Below are positions 12,740 through 23,899 of a stretch of 64,000 nucleotides of DNA, piece by piece; the stretch's first letter is position 1, and every line of letters begins with the position of its first letter. The translations under genes and the position numbers were made by a program. The stretch is from Pleurodeles waltl (lineage: Eukaryota > Chordata > Amphibia > Caudata > Salamandridae). The notes under the pieces were generated by a model that was not told the DNA's origin, made no database searches, and saw nothing but the letters and a program-made list of their open reading frames with translations. The stretch lies in contig NC_090437.1 in NCBI RefSeq assembly GCF_031143425.1, positions 850,715,978 to 850,779,977 of the forward strand, given 5' to 3'.

Positions 12740-13450
12740 CAACCAGGGGGACAATGATCCAATAGTCTTAGCCAGGTACGATCTGCTATACAGGAGATGA
12801 GTACACTCACCTGAGCACAGCAATAAGTCTATCAGAGTGTGAAGGTGGTGTACCCGGGAGTAAAAGGAGCATTCTCTGTCCATGGGATGTAAGCCCCTCC
12901 AAACGTCATGCAGTCTCCTATCTAGTATCCAAGTCCGCAGCGCCTGAGAGAGTTTTCTACTATGGGCGCCCTCAAGCCGAGGGTGGGATCTATCCATGGC
13001 TACGTCCGGCACACAATTGAAGTCCCCTCCCCAAATACTGGGCATTGACGGGTCCTGTGACAGTAGCGCAGAAGTGGACAACAGAAAATCTCCCTGCTTA
13101 GTGTTGGGTGCATATATACCCATTATAGCCAGCTGTTTACCATCCAGTTCCCCGTTAAGTGGACATATCTACCGTCCACATCTATTTGTGTGTGCTTAAC
13201 CATGTAGGGGACACCGGGGGCTATCCATACCATCACCCCTCTCACATATGCAGATGTTTTAGTGCCATAAATCTATCTCAACCACTTCCTGACAATATTG
13301 CCCAGTTTGTGAGCCATAAGGTGGGTCTCTTGAAGTATTGCTATATGTATTTTATGGCGTTTAAGATAAGCGTATATTCTGCAGCTTTTGGGGATATTAG
13401 CCATACCCCTCACATTCCAAGGTTAAATGTTGCCTTGGCTTTGTGATTGT
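12740..13450 (-). pseudogene. L1 ORF2 endonuclease domain remnant
   Basis: This is the apurinic/apyrimidinic-type endonuclease that nicks the target during LINE insertion (family knowledge). On the - strand the order is an N-terminal NIPKSCRIYAYLKRHKIHIA-like start, ILQETHL (catalytic Glu), MGIYAPN, GGDFNCVPD (Asn/Asp motif) and a TLIDLLL segment in place of the usual SRID. The most open part is 13123-12735. A stop and a frameshift separate the QETH part from the later part. It is cut on its C-terminal side by the solo LTR, and homology resumes at 9998. Confidence 0.9.
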
Positions 13451-13899
13451 GGTGTGCCGCAGCGCCCCCCACCCACGCAGGAGTCCGCTGCACCTCAGGA
13501 ACCATCCTCCTGTCCCACCCACTCCCACCCCGCGAGCGTGAAAGAAATGGCGTACAGAAAAGAGATAGAGAGATGCAGTAAAACTTAATCAGAGCAACAT
13601 TAAACTGTGTGGCACAACCGGTGCCAACAGAGGCACTAGTCCAATCGTGTTCCATTCGGTAACCCATATGGGTGCAGGGGTGCAGCTGGGTTAGGGTACG
13701 GGTCGGCTCGTGACCTCGGCCCATACGGATGATCTTACTTCCCTTGTGGTCTCGGACGCTCCACCCCTCGGCCGCATTCCTCCCAGTAAAGCAAGAGTTG
13801 ATGCGACAGCCAGTTCCGACCTCATCTAGGCCAGGGGGGAACGTGCATGCTTGGGTCACGGACTCTGGGTAGCCAGGACAGAAGGGACTCCGAGCGGGC

Positions 13900-14650
13900 C
13901 ATGAGTGTCCTATAATGTACTTTTATGTTACGAAGAGCTCAGATCTCTGGCTCGCCTAAGCTTATGTGCATTGCCTCAGATGTCATCGACCGTGCGTGGT
14001 GTAAGATCAGAACCAAATATAAGTGGCGATGAAGGGGGACTAGGTTGGCTCTGTGCTGACGCAGAGTCTGTGTTTCTGATTTCGATTCTGAGTAGTGCTT
14101 GTGCAGTTGCAAATATGTTGGCCTCTTTTAAGGCTTGTGCCTGTTCGTCCGCCGCCTGTGACTTGGACGGGCGCGCCTTGACCCCAGTGCCTGTTTTTTT
14201 TCTTCCTCCGAGGGCGCTGGGTGAGCCGTTCCCCATGTCCGTCATTCTCCCCTACTGGGTCCACCAGGCCTTTAGCATGTAGCCACGTCCATGCATCCTC
14301 CGAGGGCGGGAAAATGAGGGTTCTGTCGCAGTCCACCACTCACAACCGGCCCGGAAACATGAGTGAGTAAGTAATATGCTTATCTCGTAGCACTTGCTTC
14401 ACTTTGGCGAAAGTGGAGCGCCTGCGCTGGACTTCCGCTTTGTAATCTGGGTAGGCCGTGACCACTGTGTTCTCCATACGGACTGGGCCCAGAGTCTGAA
14501 AGTCTTGTAAGACCTGGTCCCTATCACAATAATTTAGGAATCTCACAATCAACGGTCGGAGAGGAGCACCGGGGAGAGGTAGCCCACCTGGGTGCCGCAG
14601 CACCGCCAGAGCATCTGGGTCAGAAGAGGGGGCGATCACGACCTCCCCGC
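13900..14650 (-). pseudogene. L1 ORF1 C-terminal remnant
   Basis: The - strand frame at 14639-14340 matches the RRM and C-terminal part of L1 ORF1p (RNA-binding chaperone): LPLPGAPLRPLIVRFLNYCDRDQVL, then VTAYPDYKAEVQRRRSTF, then ending in YSLMFPGRL. A further piece, in another frame down to about 13900, is rich in Lys, Ala and Gln. The N-terminal coiled coil expected before the RRM is absent, because only about 100 bases separate this block from the element's 5' end. Confidence 0.8.
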
Positions 14651-14746
14651 GCCACCAGGGAGGGTTTCATTTTTATGGAGCATCTCTGCGCACCCAACAA
14701 TGAGTCCAGCTGGCTCTGCTGAAACTCCATCTCGGCCACGCCCCCA

Positions 14747-14758
14747 AGCCAATGTAAA
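14747..14758. repeat. Target-site duplication of L1 (right copy)
   Basis: AGCCAATGTAAA, identical to 6276-6287, abuts the 5' end of the L1. After it the retroviral sequence continues. Confidence 0.93.
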
Positions 14759-15757
14759 TTTAACATTCTCATCATGTGTCTGAAACTCAATCCCTTTGGG
14801 TGTACAATAGATTATTCAATTGAGTTTACACAACAAGTCCCTTCCCAAAAGATTTACAGGACTTGAATCACAAGCAACAACTGATGATTTACTTCAAATC
14901 AGCCTATTTTTACGGGACTTTCTTTTGAAATGTTATTTGTTTTTTTGAAACACCTACAACTTGGATCTTCTTTACTGAGAGCAGTAGCTCTGGGACTTCC
15001 TCAGTTCTAACAGTACAACGGGTTGCTCTGTGTCAATCAGGAATGAGATTGGTGGCCATTTGCTTCACCTTCTACAAATGGTCCACACTGGTCTACCTCT
15101 AAGACCTGCAGCAAGCATGCAATCTGCCTCCGCTCTCAGGCACCATCATTGCAAAGTGTCGGAGTCCAAGCTTTCTTCATTAATCAGGGGAAACTCCTGA
15201 ATCGCATTTTGGTTTTGCACCCTGCAAATGATTTTGATTCAATCTTTGGTTACCCGCGTTCTGTTGAGCCTTAGGAGTTTGTGGGACTGGCATCACTTGA
15301 ACTTGGTTCTGCATTCGTACTTGCACTTGCACTTGTATTGCAGGCACATTTTGCATCTGTTTTTGGCTTCCTACCTGTGTTTGACTACTGTTTATCCTGT
15401 CTGAATTGAGCCTACACTCGTGCTTCCAATAGCCCACTGTGTTACAAAGTTGACAAGGAGTCATTTTCTTCAATGTAGCAACATCAGCACCTGTATTTAG
15501 ATCAATCGAAATTCCTTCACCTCTACTTTGTGTGACAACCATACCTCCTTGAACACCTTGCATTTCCACTTGACATCCAACTCCTTACATACTGCCTTGT
15601 ACACCAACACCTTGTGCTACACCACCATTTTCTGCAAACCTGTCTGTGCCGGCTTTGTTTGTGCTAGAATTAACTTTTTCCTTAAGCTTCCTCTGTTTCA
15701 TCTCCTGTTCATCACTGCAATACTTGTCATACTTCAGGACCTCACCTAAAGACTTAT
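14759..15757 (-). pseudogene. Retroviral protease region and gag nucleocapsid remnant
   Basis: On the - strand, 15569-15180 encodes a Gln/Asn-rich stretch with one zinc-knuckle-like motif CQLCNTVGYWKHEC. The spacing fits C-x2-C-x4-H-x4-C, but the His position is occupied by Tyr. The segment between 15180 and 14759 is where protease would lie. It is degraded, and I could not read the active-site triplet with confidence. Neighbouring pol is displaced to 6089 by the L1. Confidence 0.7.
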
Positions 15758-16275
15758 GGCCTCATTGTAAGTTTGACGGATGGGAAAGACCGTCTGCCAA
15801 ACTCCCGACAGGAGAGTGGCAACCACTTCACCAGACCTATTAGGAGTTTCCCGTTAGGTCAGTGGGCAGAAAACTCAGTTTCCGCCCGCCGGCCTATTGG
15901 GAAACAGGCTACAGCATTGTCTCTGGCTTGAAATGGAGCTGGCGGCCATGCTGTAGCCTCCAGGGTGCACTTGCACATTGCGATGGTGCTGGGCAGGGGG
16001 ACCCCTGCAGGGTCCCCACTGTGGCCCACTGCACCTGTTCTCTGCCAGCCTTTTTGTGGTTGTGAAACTGAAAAGGCTGGAGGAGAACGAGATCGTAATC
16101 CGCAGGGCAGCTCTGCATGCATCGCTGACCTGGCGGATAACATCTCCGCCATGCTGTCGGGATCATGGATCCCAGCAGAACCCTGGCAGTCAGACCGCCA
16201 GGGTCTTTATGAGGCAGTCTGCCACAGCAGCAGCGGTCCGGACCACCACAGCGAAGCCCTTAGTATGCCAACAAA
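15758..16275. mobile_element. MITE-like palindromic element in retroviral gag
   Basis: This is a GC-rich island within the AT-rich retroviral interior. It starts GGCCTCATTGTAAGTTTGACGG. An inverted partner, CCGCCAGGGTCTTTATGAGG, occurs at about 16195-16216, and further related sequence runs to about 16275. Many short self-complementary pieces (CCGCC/GGCGG, GCTGGCGG/CCGCCAG) lie inside. There is no coding potential. It looks like a non-autonomous DNA transposon. The exact ends and target duplication are unresolved. Confidence 0.6.
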
Positions 16276-16319
16276 TCACGTTCTCCTGTATATGCTAATC
16301 TCAGGCCTCAGACCAAGTA

Positions 16320-17450
16320 CAAAGTGAAATAAAAAATCTCATATCGGTAGGTTCAAGATGCGTTTGACCTATATACTGTTGAAATGCCTTGAACAATTTC
16401 TCATAATGCTAATGTACTAACTCCTTTACTTCCTGCTGAATTTGATTCAATCTCACATAATCTAAATCCTTCGGAGGGACTCTACCTTTTAGAAAAGTAA
16501 CCACCTCATTGTATTTAGTCATCACAAAGAGGTGAAGGTGCATTAGTGCGAGGATCTCTTGTCGGCTCCTCATCTGGCCAGTGAACAGCAAGTTTGCATT
16601 CAGTCCGCAAATCTTTTGGAACAACAATGTCAAACAACATATTCAAATCCACCCACAACACCTTCGAAATCTTAGCAAGTGGCTCAACTTGTGTATGCCA
16701 CTGTATCGGTTCTTTCTCACTTGAGAATTTTTTTTCGTAAATGATGCAAGATCTCTTGTAATCTGTCAATAATTCTCAAATGAGATGTACCCCATCTTGA
16801 AAAACTCAGTGGACCCTCTTTCCCAGTGATCTTGCACAACGGACAAACCCATACGCATGTTTGTAATCATTCCTCAATCTTCATATGATATGCTGGCCTA
16901 CCCTCAGGAGGGGCTTTTTCACCCTCCCGTACTGCAAGTTAGGTCACCTCTTATTAGACTTCTAACAGTGTTGAAAAACTTAATGATTTCAAGTTTAAAA
17001 TCCACAAATTACAATGAAATTAAATACTCTATCTTCAGTGTTTTTAATTTTTTTTTATTTAGTTTCACAAGGTCAATATTTAATAAACCTTTATTCCAAA
17101 TCCAGTGCAGTTCCGCAAACTAATCAACCAATCAGTGCATAGCTTTTCATGTAACTCAGACAATCTCAACCGACCGATACCAGCGCCGCACAATATGACG
17201 TAACAACTATCTCCCTGCATGGCTCACCCTCATTTACAATTTCTGCAAGCAGACACAAAGCTTCAGTACTATTACGCCAGGCAACATAGAAAATCAATCA
17301 TTGCCTGCTTCTTCTAAAGAAATCATAAAACAAGTCAAAAACTGGAATTTTAAGGTTTTCACACCTTCTGACTTTTCAATCAAAAGGAATTTCGAACACA
17401 CAACGATAATCTCGACCAGCAGGAAATCACCTAATTAGTGTAGCGTCCTC
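16320..17450 (-). pseudogene. Retroviral gag (capsid region) remnant
   Basis: Two overlapping - strand frames (16769-16515 and 16633-16409) encode charged, helix-rich sequence with TDYKRSCI, WVDLNMLFDIVVPKDLR and a KGRVPPKDLDYVRLNQIQQEV-type segment. This resembles retroviral capsid C-terminal sequence leading to the nucleocapsid at 15569. A frameshift joins the two frames. From 16800 to 17450, where matrix would lie, no frame stays open and no motif is visible. The assignment rests on position between the LTR and the nucleocapsid and on composition. Confidence 0.6.
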
Positions 17451-17890
17451 TTTGTGCATCAGGCTTCATCAACACTGATCAATATCGGTACAACCACAAC
17501 AGATTTGTTACTGTTTCTATCTCAGTTGACTACGTCTCACGACCTGCACTTAGAATCATTAACGAACAAGAAAATCAATAATTCAACTTTTTGTTTATCT
17601 ATCCCAGAATCTTGGACTACTTCTTAGTCCAATAACTCTTTATTTTCTTCTTTGACAAAAGCATCAGCAATAAAATTGTCAATACATCAGCAACAATTCT
17701 GTAGATCACAATTCAATGTGGGATCACAAATCCAAATAATCATCACATATGCAACGCAAAACCCTATTGATACTGTCAAAACCCAGAAAATCGGCAACTG
17801 CTTCAGGAACTGCACTCTGTCAATCTTTGAACTCCGGCTTTGGGCACTTATCTTAATTTGGGACATTTTTTAATTTTTGCAGTTCTTATT
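17450..17890. other. Retroviral leader region
   Basis: This is AT-rich sequence between gag and the 5' LTR, with no open frame of interest. A primer binding site is expected next to the LTR but cannot be assigned to a tRNA by eye. Confidence 0.4.
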
Positions 17891-19076
17891 TTCTATTGCC
17901 TAACCATAACTCTGCTACAAACTTTGTTGAAATCGCTCTTTAAATAAAGCCATTAGGACTATTGCGAGCTTCAAGAATATGAGGGTCTCGCACCTCTTCT
18001 GAGCTCTAGTGGGGAGGTCTTTGAGGCAGATTGTGAATGGGATGTACAACTGCACATTCATAAATTAGGGACATTCAATTCAGTTTGATTAGAGTCAATA
18101 TTGAGAGTTTTTAGGTTCTATTTTCAAGACGTTATTAAATCCTTAGTTCATCAGTTTCTTTATTAGCAAATCACTATTCACGATAAAATTTCAGAACAAA
18201 GAATGTAGCACGTCTCTTGAAAATCTAGTCCTTAATCTAATTTCAGGGAAATTAAAGTTCAGTAGAACCCAGAAAAAAGCTTTTGTCTCAAATGTGAAAG
18301 CGTATAGTTTTCTAATAGAGCATCTTAGAGGAAAGAGACTGAGAATTTTAGTAGAATCTCTCAGCAGTAAGCTTCGGCAGAGTAAAGTTGATATCAGAAT
18401 GAATACAAGACACACAAAGAGAATAAGACAAAATGTGTCAGAGTGCTCTCAAAAGCCTCTCTGCAAGTCTCTGTCTGCTAGTTTCCCAAAGGAAAGGGCC
18501 TAAGGGAAGGGGTTGAGAATCCCTGAATTCCCGCCATCTAGTGTGGAAACACGCTTTTATAACATTGTATACTGCAGTAAATAATCAAACTTTAGTAGAT
18601 AATCTTCAGCTTTGTCCAGTCAGAGCATGATTTCTTCATGTGAACAGTACAGCTTTCGTTGGAATTGGAAGTTTTAACTAACAACATTCTAAACATACAA
18701 TACATTTAATTATTATCTAAAGAAGTGTGATACATGCTGTTTTCTTCTCACCAATTGTCTTTAAGGTAAAAACAGTTGAGGTAAGTGTGCAACAAATTTG
18801 AGAGGATTTCACCTCTGTTGTCATATGCTTTTCTAACAGAGCTTATTCATAAAGAAACAATATTTAAGATGAATCGAACATTGCAGTAATTATTTTCATA
18901 TGTTAAATAGGAAACGTTTAACACTCTCTCTATTCATTTACTTGTTACCATAGAGCTTTTGCGATATGAAATGCTATACTTATGACCATGACACAGGTCA
19001 AAACTAACAAAGAAGAAAGCAATAAGGAAGGAAAAAAGTAAGAATTTGTTCTTGTCAGCAGTTCAGCCAAGTACAT
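17890..19076 (-). repeat. 5' LTR of endogenous retrovirus (approximate ends)
   Basis: This is the partner of the LTR at 1800-3010, with long collinear similarity including GGTCTTTGAGGCAGATTG at 18016 and GACCATGACACAGGTCAAAA at 18985. It is clearly diverged from its partner, so many substitutions have built up since insertion. Similarity ends near CAGTTCAGCCAAGTACAT (about 19060-19076). Confidence 0.8.
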
Positions 19077-22000
19077 CTTGTCTTGCAAGCTTCAAATGTA
19101 AAGTCACGTTTAAAATGCAGTGTTCAATTAAGGCCTAGAAAATCCTTTCATACAGGTTATTCATATAATGATGCTTTTCTTATTAAAGGCTGTAACTATA
19201 CTGGGTTAGAGTGGTGGGAACCGTGTCAGAAGGCACTTGTTCACTCTCAAATCAAGACTGAGGTGTGGATATTTTAATGTACTTATCCATAGGATGACAC
19301 CCTACAGAAATCGACTTGTCTTTTAAAACAATCCGCTTTCCCCTTTTTGGTATCATGCAGTTAGGTTACAGCATATTATGACAATAGTCTCATAATACTG
19401 GTCTATTATGCCAGGTCTCGGATTTAGTGCAGATCTTACTTTAGTCTCTGGGCCTACTGTAGTTTCCACAAAAAAGGAGGGTGCAAGTCTTCTGATGAAC
19501 ACTTCTGTCCCAATCTGAGACCCCCTCTTACCCAAAACATCACTTATTGAAAACATCAATATGGCAATCCACACCCCCTTGTGTAATCTGCAAGCCAGTG
19601 CTTGTTTCCAACTGTAGTGAAGGCCACTTCTGTCTAAAGACTGATTAAAGGAGACTATACCATAGCTTCCCTGTTGAAATCCCATCCACTGACTTCCATG
19701 GTCTCCATTTGTTTTTTCTTTTCTTTTTTTTTCACTGGACCTTCATCTGAGGTTTTTATCTTTTCCTTTTTATGAAATACAAACAATACTGTTGGGGGCA
19801 CTGTAGGAGTGGAAAGATGATCTGAAGAGAGCAAGTTGAAAAACAGTGCCAAGCATGCCTTATAAGTCATTTAAGTGTTCTCTCAGCTTTTTTTCAGCAC
19901 TGATTAAATTTGTTTTAGGGGAAATGCTAGTTCGTTTATTACGTCACCCAGTCATCTGTTGCCTAGGGGCTAGGAAGATAGCGCCACAGCCATCAGGATT
20001 TGGCCATTAGATTATTTACCATTATTAAATTCATTAGTAACTATTTACACTTTGTTGTGCTTTAAATGAATTTCTTTTCAGAGGAAAGAACAGTCGAAAG
20101 GAAGGATTGCCTTCTATATGTGCGAGATGCTTCTATGTTATGCACATAACTAAAGGTCTGGAGAGCAACGGCTAGGATTGTGCAGAGAATCACTGCTAAG
20201 GCTGCTTGGCATGTGATTGGTTGCTCTGGGCATCAATGGCCCAAGTGTGATGAGAAGCTTGTCTCTCCAAGAATAATGGCAGCTTTCCTTTGGTATGTGC
20301 TGTGCAGCCCATAGTAGCTCAAGCTCCAGATTGTCTGGGTTGGGCCTTTGACATGCATCATGTTCTCATGGAATCCTCTGACCCTCTTTCTTATTCAGTG
20401 CTCATGGAACAATACATGTATTGCCGATCCAGAAAAAAACAACTGATTTCCCATATTCTTTAGTAATTCAGTTGTGCCCGCTGGATGATTGACAACATGG
20501 GCAGGTGCCACTTGGAGAGAGGAACGTTCAGAGGAACGGTGTCTCATAACAGCCTATGCAAACATCGTAAGGCCTATTCCAGATGGGAACAAGAAGGGAG
20601 GACTGAATTACAATATTTACTAAAAAAAAAAAAAAAAAAAAAAAAAGGCCCATAGAGACTATTCAAAGCTTATTATTCTATAAAATGCGATGGAGGAGCT
20701 TTCCAAAGGTACACACTTGGCGTTTGGAGAGTTCAAGCCTCATTTATCATTTAAGTACATCTTGTTTAATAAGTGTCTGTTGACAATCAGTCTCCCAAGA
20801 TAACTGAGCATTCATAACGTCGGCCAGGAGGCACCACCATTTACTGGGGACATCAGCACACAAATAAAAATGAAATATATTAATTCTCCCCACAACTACA
20901 TTGAGTAACAAATTAAATTATCTTTATAACCCAGCACAACCAACCAACTGGATCCTCCGAATTACCAACAGTTTCTAGGTCCTTGGTATTACTGAACGTA
21001 AGAGGTTCAAATTCAATCATGACTACCATCTTTCCAATGAGCACCAAAGAGAAACATAAAATGCCATGTCAGTGCTCGTCATGCAGACATATCTTGAGGG
21101 GATTCCAATGGAAAGGGTGGGAAGGAGGGAGAATACTACTTTTGGAATAGTAAGAGCACTGCGACTCCAAAACAAAGTGATCATCATCAGAGAAAGTTGT
21201 GCTCAACTTTGTGGACAACTGGATATATAGCACATCTCTTCCTGGTTCAGGGACACTGTCCGCAGTGGGGGAGTAGTTTGGCTGTTGAGAGCATGCATAA
21301 GAACAGTCCCAGTTAGCCAGTGCCTAGCAACTTTTCGAAGAATCACAATCTAGAACAGAAGTGGCTGTGAAATATCTGCAAACTGGTTTAGGTGAGCATC
21401 TAAACTTCCACAGGTGGTTGTGTTGTGGTTCATTGCGATAACAAGTGGATTTTAGGAACAGAAAATCCTGGCAAGAACAGTGAACAAGATATTAATTGAG
21501 GTGTCTGTAGACTACCTCCTGTTCCTTAGTTTTCCATAAAAGGTAGCAAACACAATTACCTGGTCATCAAACTGAAGTAACAAATGTCTGCACCTGAGCT
21601 GGAAAAAAAAAAAAAGAAAATCACCTAGTCCTCCTGGAACTTCAAAGGGAGTACACACTGTTCTCATATTAAGAAAGCATTTACAATTTGCCAACAACGA
21701 ATCCTGGTGCTTATTCCCAGAAAAGTAACTATTCCTCTGCCCCTCCCACCCCCGTGTTGAAACGAGTAACCCATTTGTGAGTTTTAAATTAGGCCCAAAG
21801 TCTAAAGGTATCTAAATTATGCACACTTTTTGCAATGTAATTGATATCTTCAGTAGTCCCTCTTTCCGGGAAAATCACAACTCTGATGGTAGAGGTTGCT
21901 ATTCTGAGTAGGGGATGAAAAGGCAATAATAGTATGTGCCGTCAAGACAGTCGGAGGTACGGTGGGTTTATCTTTCGGAATATGTATGCTGCATTTCTAC

Positions 22001-22552
22001 ATTTCACCTCTCAGTTGTCCTTATTGGTAAAATTCGGTTTTAATTTCAAACTACAACTTTGCCACCATGAATAAGGTCTGCAAGGGCAATTTGTTTCATG
22101 GTTTCTCCTTTTACATTTATTCAATTGGATCTCACAGTAAACTGACTTTCTAGACAAGTACATTTTAGATTCTGTGTTCTCATTTTTGCTATGTACTTTT
22201 GTTTTTCAATATCGATACACTATAAAATATGTATTAGAGCATGATATGATGCCAAACAGGTGCTGTGGTTTAGAAATGTGTGATCATTTCACTGAGATTT
22301 TATTTTAAAGTCCTAAGAGTACTTTAGCAGAGAACAAAAGTGCTGGGCAGAAAGCAGTGAGAAGGGTTTCCTCTTGCATGTGATTTTGTAAATCTCTAGA
22401 AAACCTCTGTTAAATGTGTGAAAATATGTTTGGAAGTATGGACACAGACCTATCCCTCTTTCTATGGCTATCCATTGTCCATGACCTACATTTACAATCT
22501 GTGTGATCTAATAGTTTATCACTGCAGATGACGATCTTTTTTCATTTTTTAG
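19077..22552. other. Intron 7, right flank
   Basis: Mostly unremarkable AT-rich intron. A pure A run at 20621-20646 could be the tail of an old + strand retroposon, but no body was recognised. A - strand frame of 110 codons at 19685-19353 and a 71-codon frame at 19870-19655, rich in Lys, have no motif I can name. A C/T-rich branch and polypyrimidine region (TTTTTTCATTTTTTAG) ends at 22552 and is the acceptor of the next exon. Confidence 0.6.
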
Positions 22553-22949
22553 CTACAAAAATTGAGAACTCTGAGAACTTTCAGGACTCCAGTAGCAGTT
22601 TAATCAAGTACCCTTGTAATAGTTTTGAGAAACTTCAACCGGAACTTAAACTCAACAGGAGAGCTGCATTTGGATACACTACTTTGGTTATGACAGACTT
22701 CAGTGGTACACCTAAGAAGCCATCCCAGTCACCTTCTACTAATAGCGCTCAAAGAAGAAGCCCCTGCAGTAATGTGCAAAACACCCACAGCTTTTCTGCA
22801 AACATTGAACAAACAAACTCATTGAGCATGGTGAGCACTCCACCTCCACCTTCTAAATGGAATGATTTCAGCCCACCCTTTAAGAAGATAAAAACTAATC
22901 ATGTGTCTCCAGGTCATATACGCACTAGCACCATCACTTCACCAAATAG
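22553..22949 (+). CDS. NEIL3: NEIL3 linker exon
   Basis: This internal exon encodes the disordered linker between the NZF and the GRF fingers. The frame is open for 132 codons. It starts TKIENSENF and contains SLIKYPCNSF and a RRAAFGYTTLVMTDFS block, which match conserved islands of vertebrate NEIL3. The rest is Ser/Pro/Thr-rich with a basic PPFKKIKTNH stretch that could serve in nuclear import (inference). Acceptor TTTTTTAG|CT at 22552/22553 is in phase 1 and completes Ala. Donor AATAG|GTATGT at 22949/22950 leaves phase 2, which matches exon 9. The long exon and weak conservation outside the islands fit the family. Confidence 0.94.
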
Positions 22950-23514
22950 GTATGTTTCTTGAAATACCAAACTTAACTGCTTAATAAATTATCACTGTAT
23001 CCAATTTGATAATATGCAAAAACTAACTCTATGCGCAGGACTAATCTTGCTGTATTTAGCAGTATGGGTACTTCCTAGTCATACCATTAAATAAGTGCCT
23101 TGAGGTGCAGCATTATTTTTCTAGGTGTTCAACGGTTAAGCTGGCCAGCAAGGGTAATTTATCTCTGACAGCGCACAGAATTAAATGCTGAGTATTAGTG
23201 GAATTCCCGACTTCCTGGCTTGGGGCACGAGATCTCATTCAATTAACCCTGTGCTTGCATGCTCACATTTTATGTTTTTAGAATCGCTGCATAGCTGCAT
23301 TTTAATATATTTCCTGAATGACTCACTTGTCTGTTACAAAGGAAAACGCTGAAGTTTTCTATTTTGCTCAGTTAAAAGGTGCTTCAGGTTTATCTCCTCT
23401 TTGTTTTGTGGCCATCAATAATTAATGAGATTTTGTGTGTTCAGAGTCGGCATTTTCTGTTAATGTGTGATGAACTACTTACAATAACGATGCTGTTTGG
23501 ATAAACACTTGTAT
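22950..23514. other. Intron 8, first part
   Basis: Plain AT-rich intron between the donor at 22950 and the DIRS left end near 23515. Nothing else seen. Confidence 0.6.
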
Positions 23515-23899
23515 GATGTCATATTTCTGAAGGATTCTTCTAACCATCAGATTTCTCACGTTTGACTATCCTTAGATGCAGGCTGGATACATAGAATTTT
23601 GTAGCCGCGCTTCCACATGCCACAGGGTAGCATTGTGTGGCTCATCTCTGGTTCCATTCTGTCACAGATGTGATGGAGTAGAGCCGCATATAAACAGCAT
23701 CCCTGCACACTTTTGCAGTATCTTTATTTCTGCGTCTTCTGATGCGGATCTGGAGCTCCACTTTGTAGATTTTCCGATGACTCCAAATCTTTTCCACTAA
23801 GTGCTATGGAATGATCTGTCTATAAAAACATTATGCAAACCGTGCTGCGACTACAGGAAGCATGTGTCAATCACAGACCTACACAAGGTGGGCCTTTAG

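Larger units (their letters stand above)
6288..14746 (-). mobile_element. L1-type LINE, nearly full span, split by a solo LTR
   Basis: This non-LTR retrotransposon lies on the - strand. The 3' poly(A) tail is the T run at 6289-6304, with an AATAAA signal about 10 bases internal to it. The 5' end begins with GGGGGCGTGGCC at about 14745. The 12-bp duplications flank it exactly, which is typical of target-primed insertion. From 5' to 3' it carries an ORF1 C-terminal piece, an AP-type endonuclease, reverse transcriptase, a C-terminal region and a 3' UTR. Without the 2.73-kb LTR it is about 5.7 kb. The N-terminal coiled-coil part of ORF1 appears to be deleted, because the ORF1 C-terminal domain starts only about 100 bases from the 5' end. 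Stops and frameshifts are frequent. Confidence 0.92.
1800..19076 (-). mobile_element. Endogenous retrovirus, decayed, interrupted by LINE and solo LTR
   Basis: This is a provirus on the - strand with LTRs of about 1.2 kb at each end and gag (about 17.4-14.8 kb) and pol (about 6.1-4.1 kb) remnants between them. Its pol resembles the gamma/epsilon-type retroviral class. Every frame is broken by stops and frameshifts. After pol, the 4.1-3.0 kb segment gives no recognisable integrase or envelope, so these were lost or have decayed beyond reading by eye. The 12-bp duplication AGCCAATGTAAA at 6276-6287 and 14747-14758 marks where the L1 cut this provirus, in or near the protease region. No primer binding site could be named with confidence left of 17890. 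Confidence 0.85.

Noticed and set aside
19353..19685. 110-codon - strand frame considered as an envelope remnant
   Set aside because: It lies outside the provirus LTR and has no fusion peptide, furin site or other recognisable motif.
20621..20646. Poly(A) run as proof of a processed pseudogene
   Set aside because: No upstream body with homology to a gene and no target duplication could be identified.
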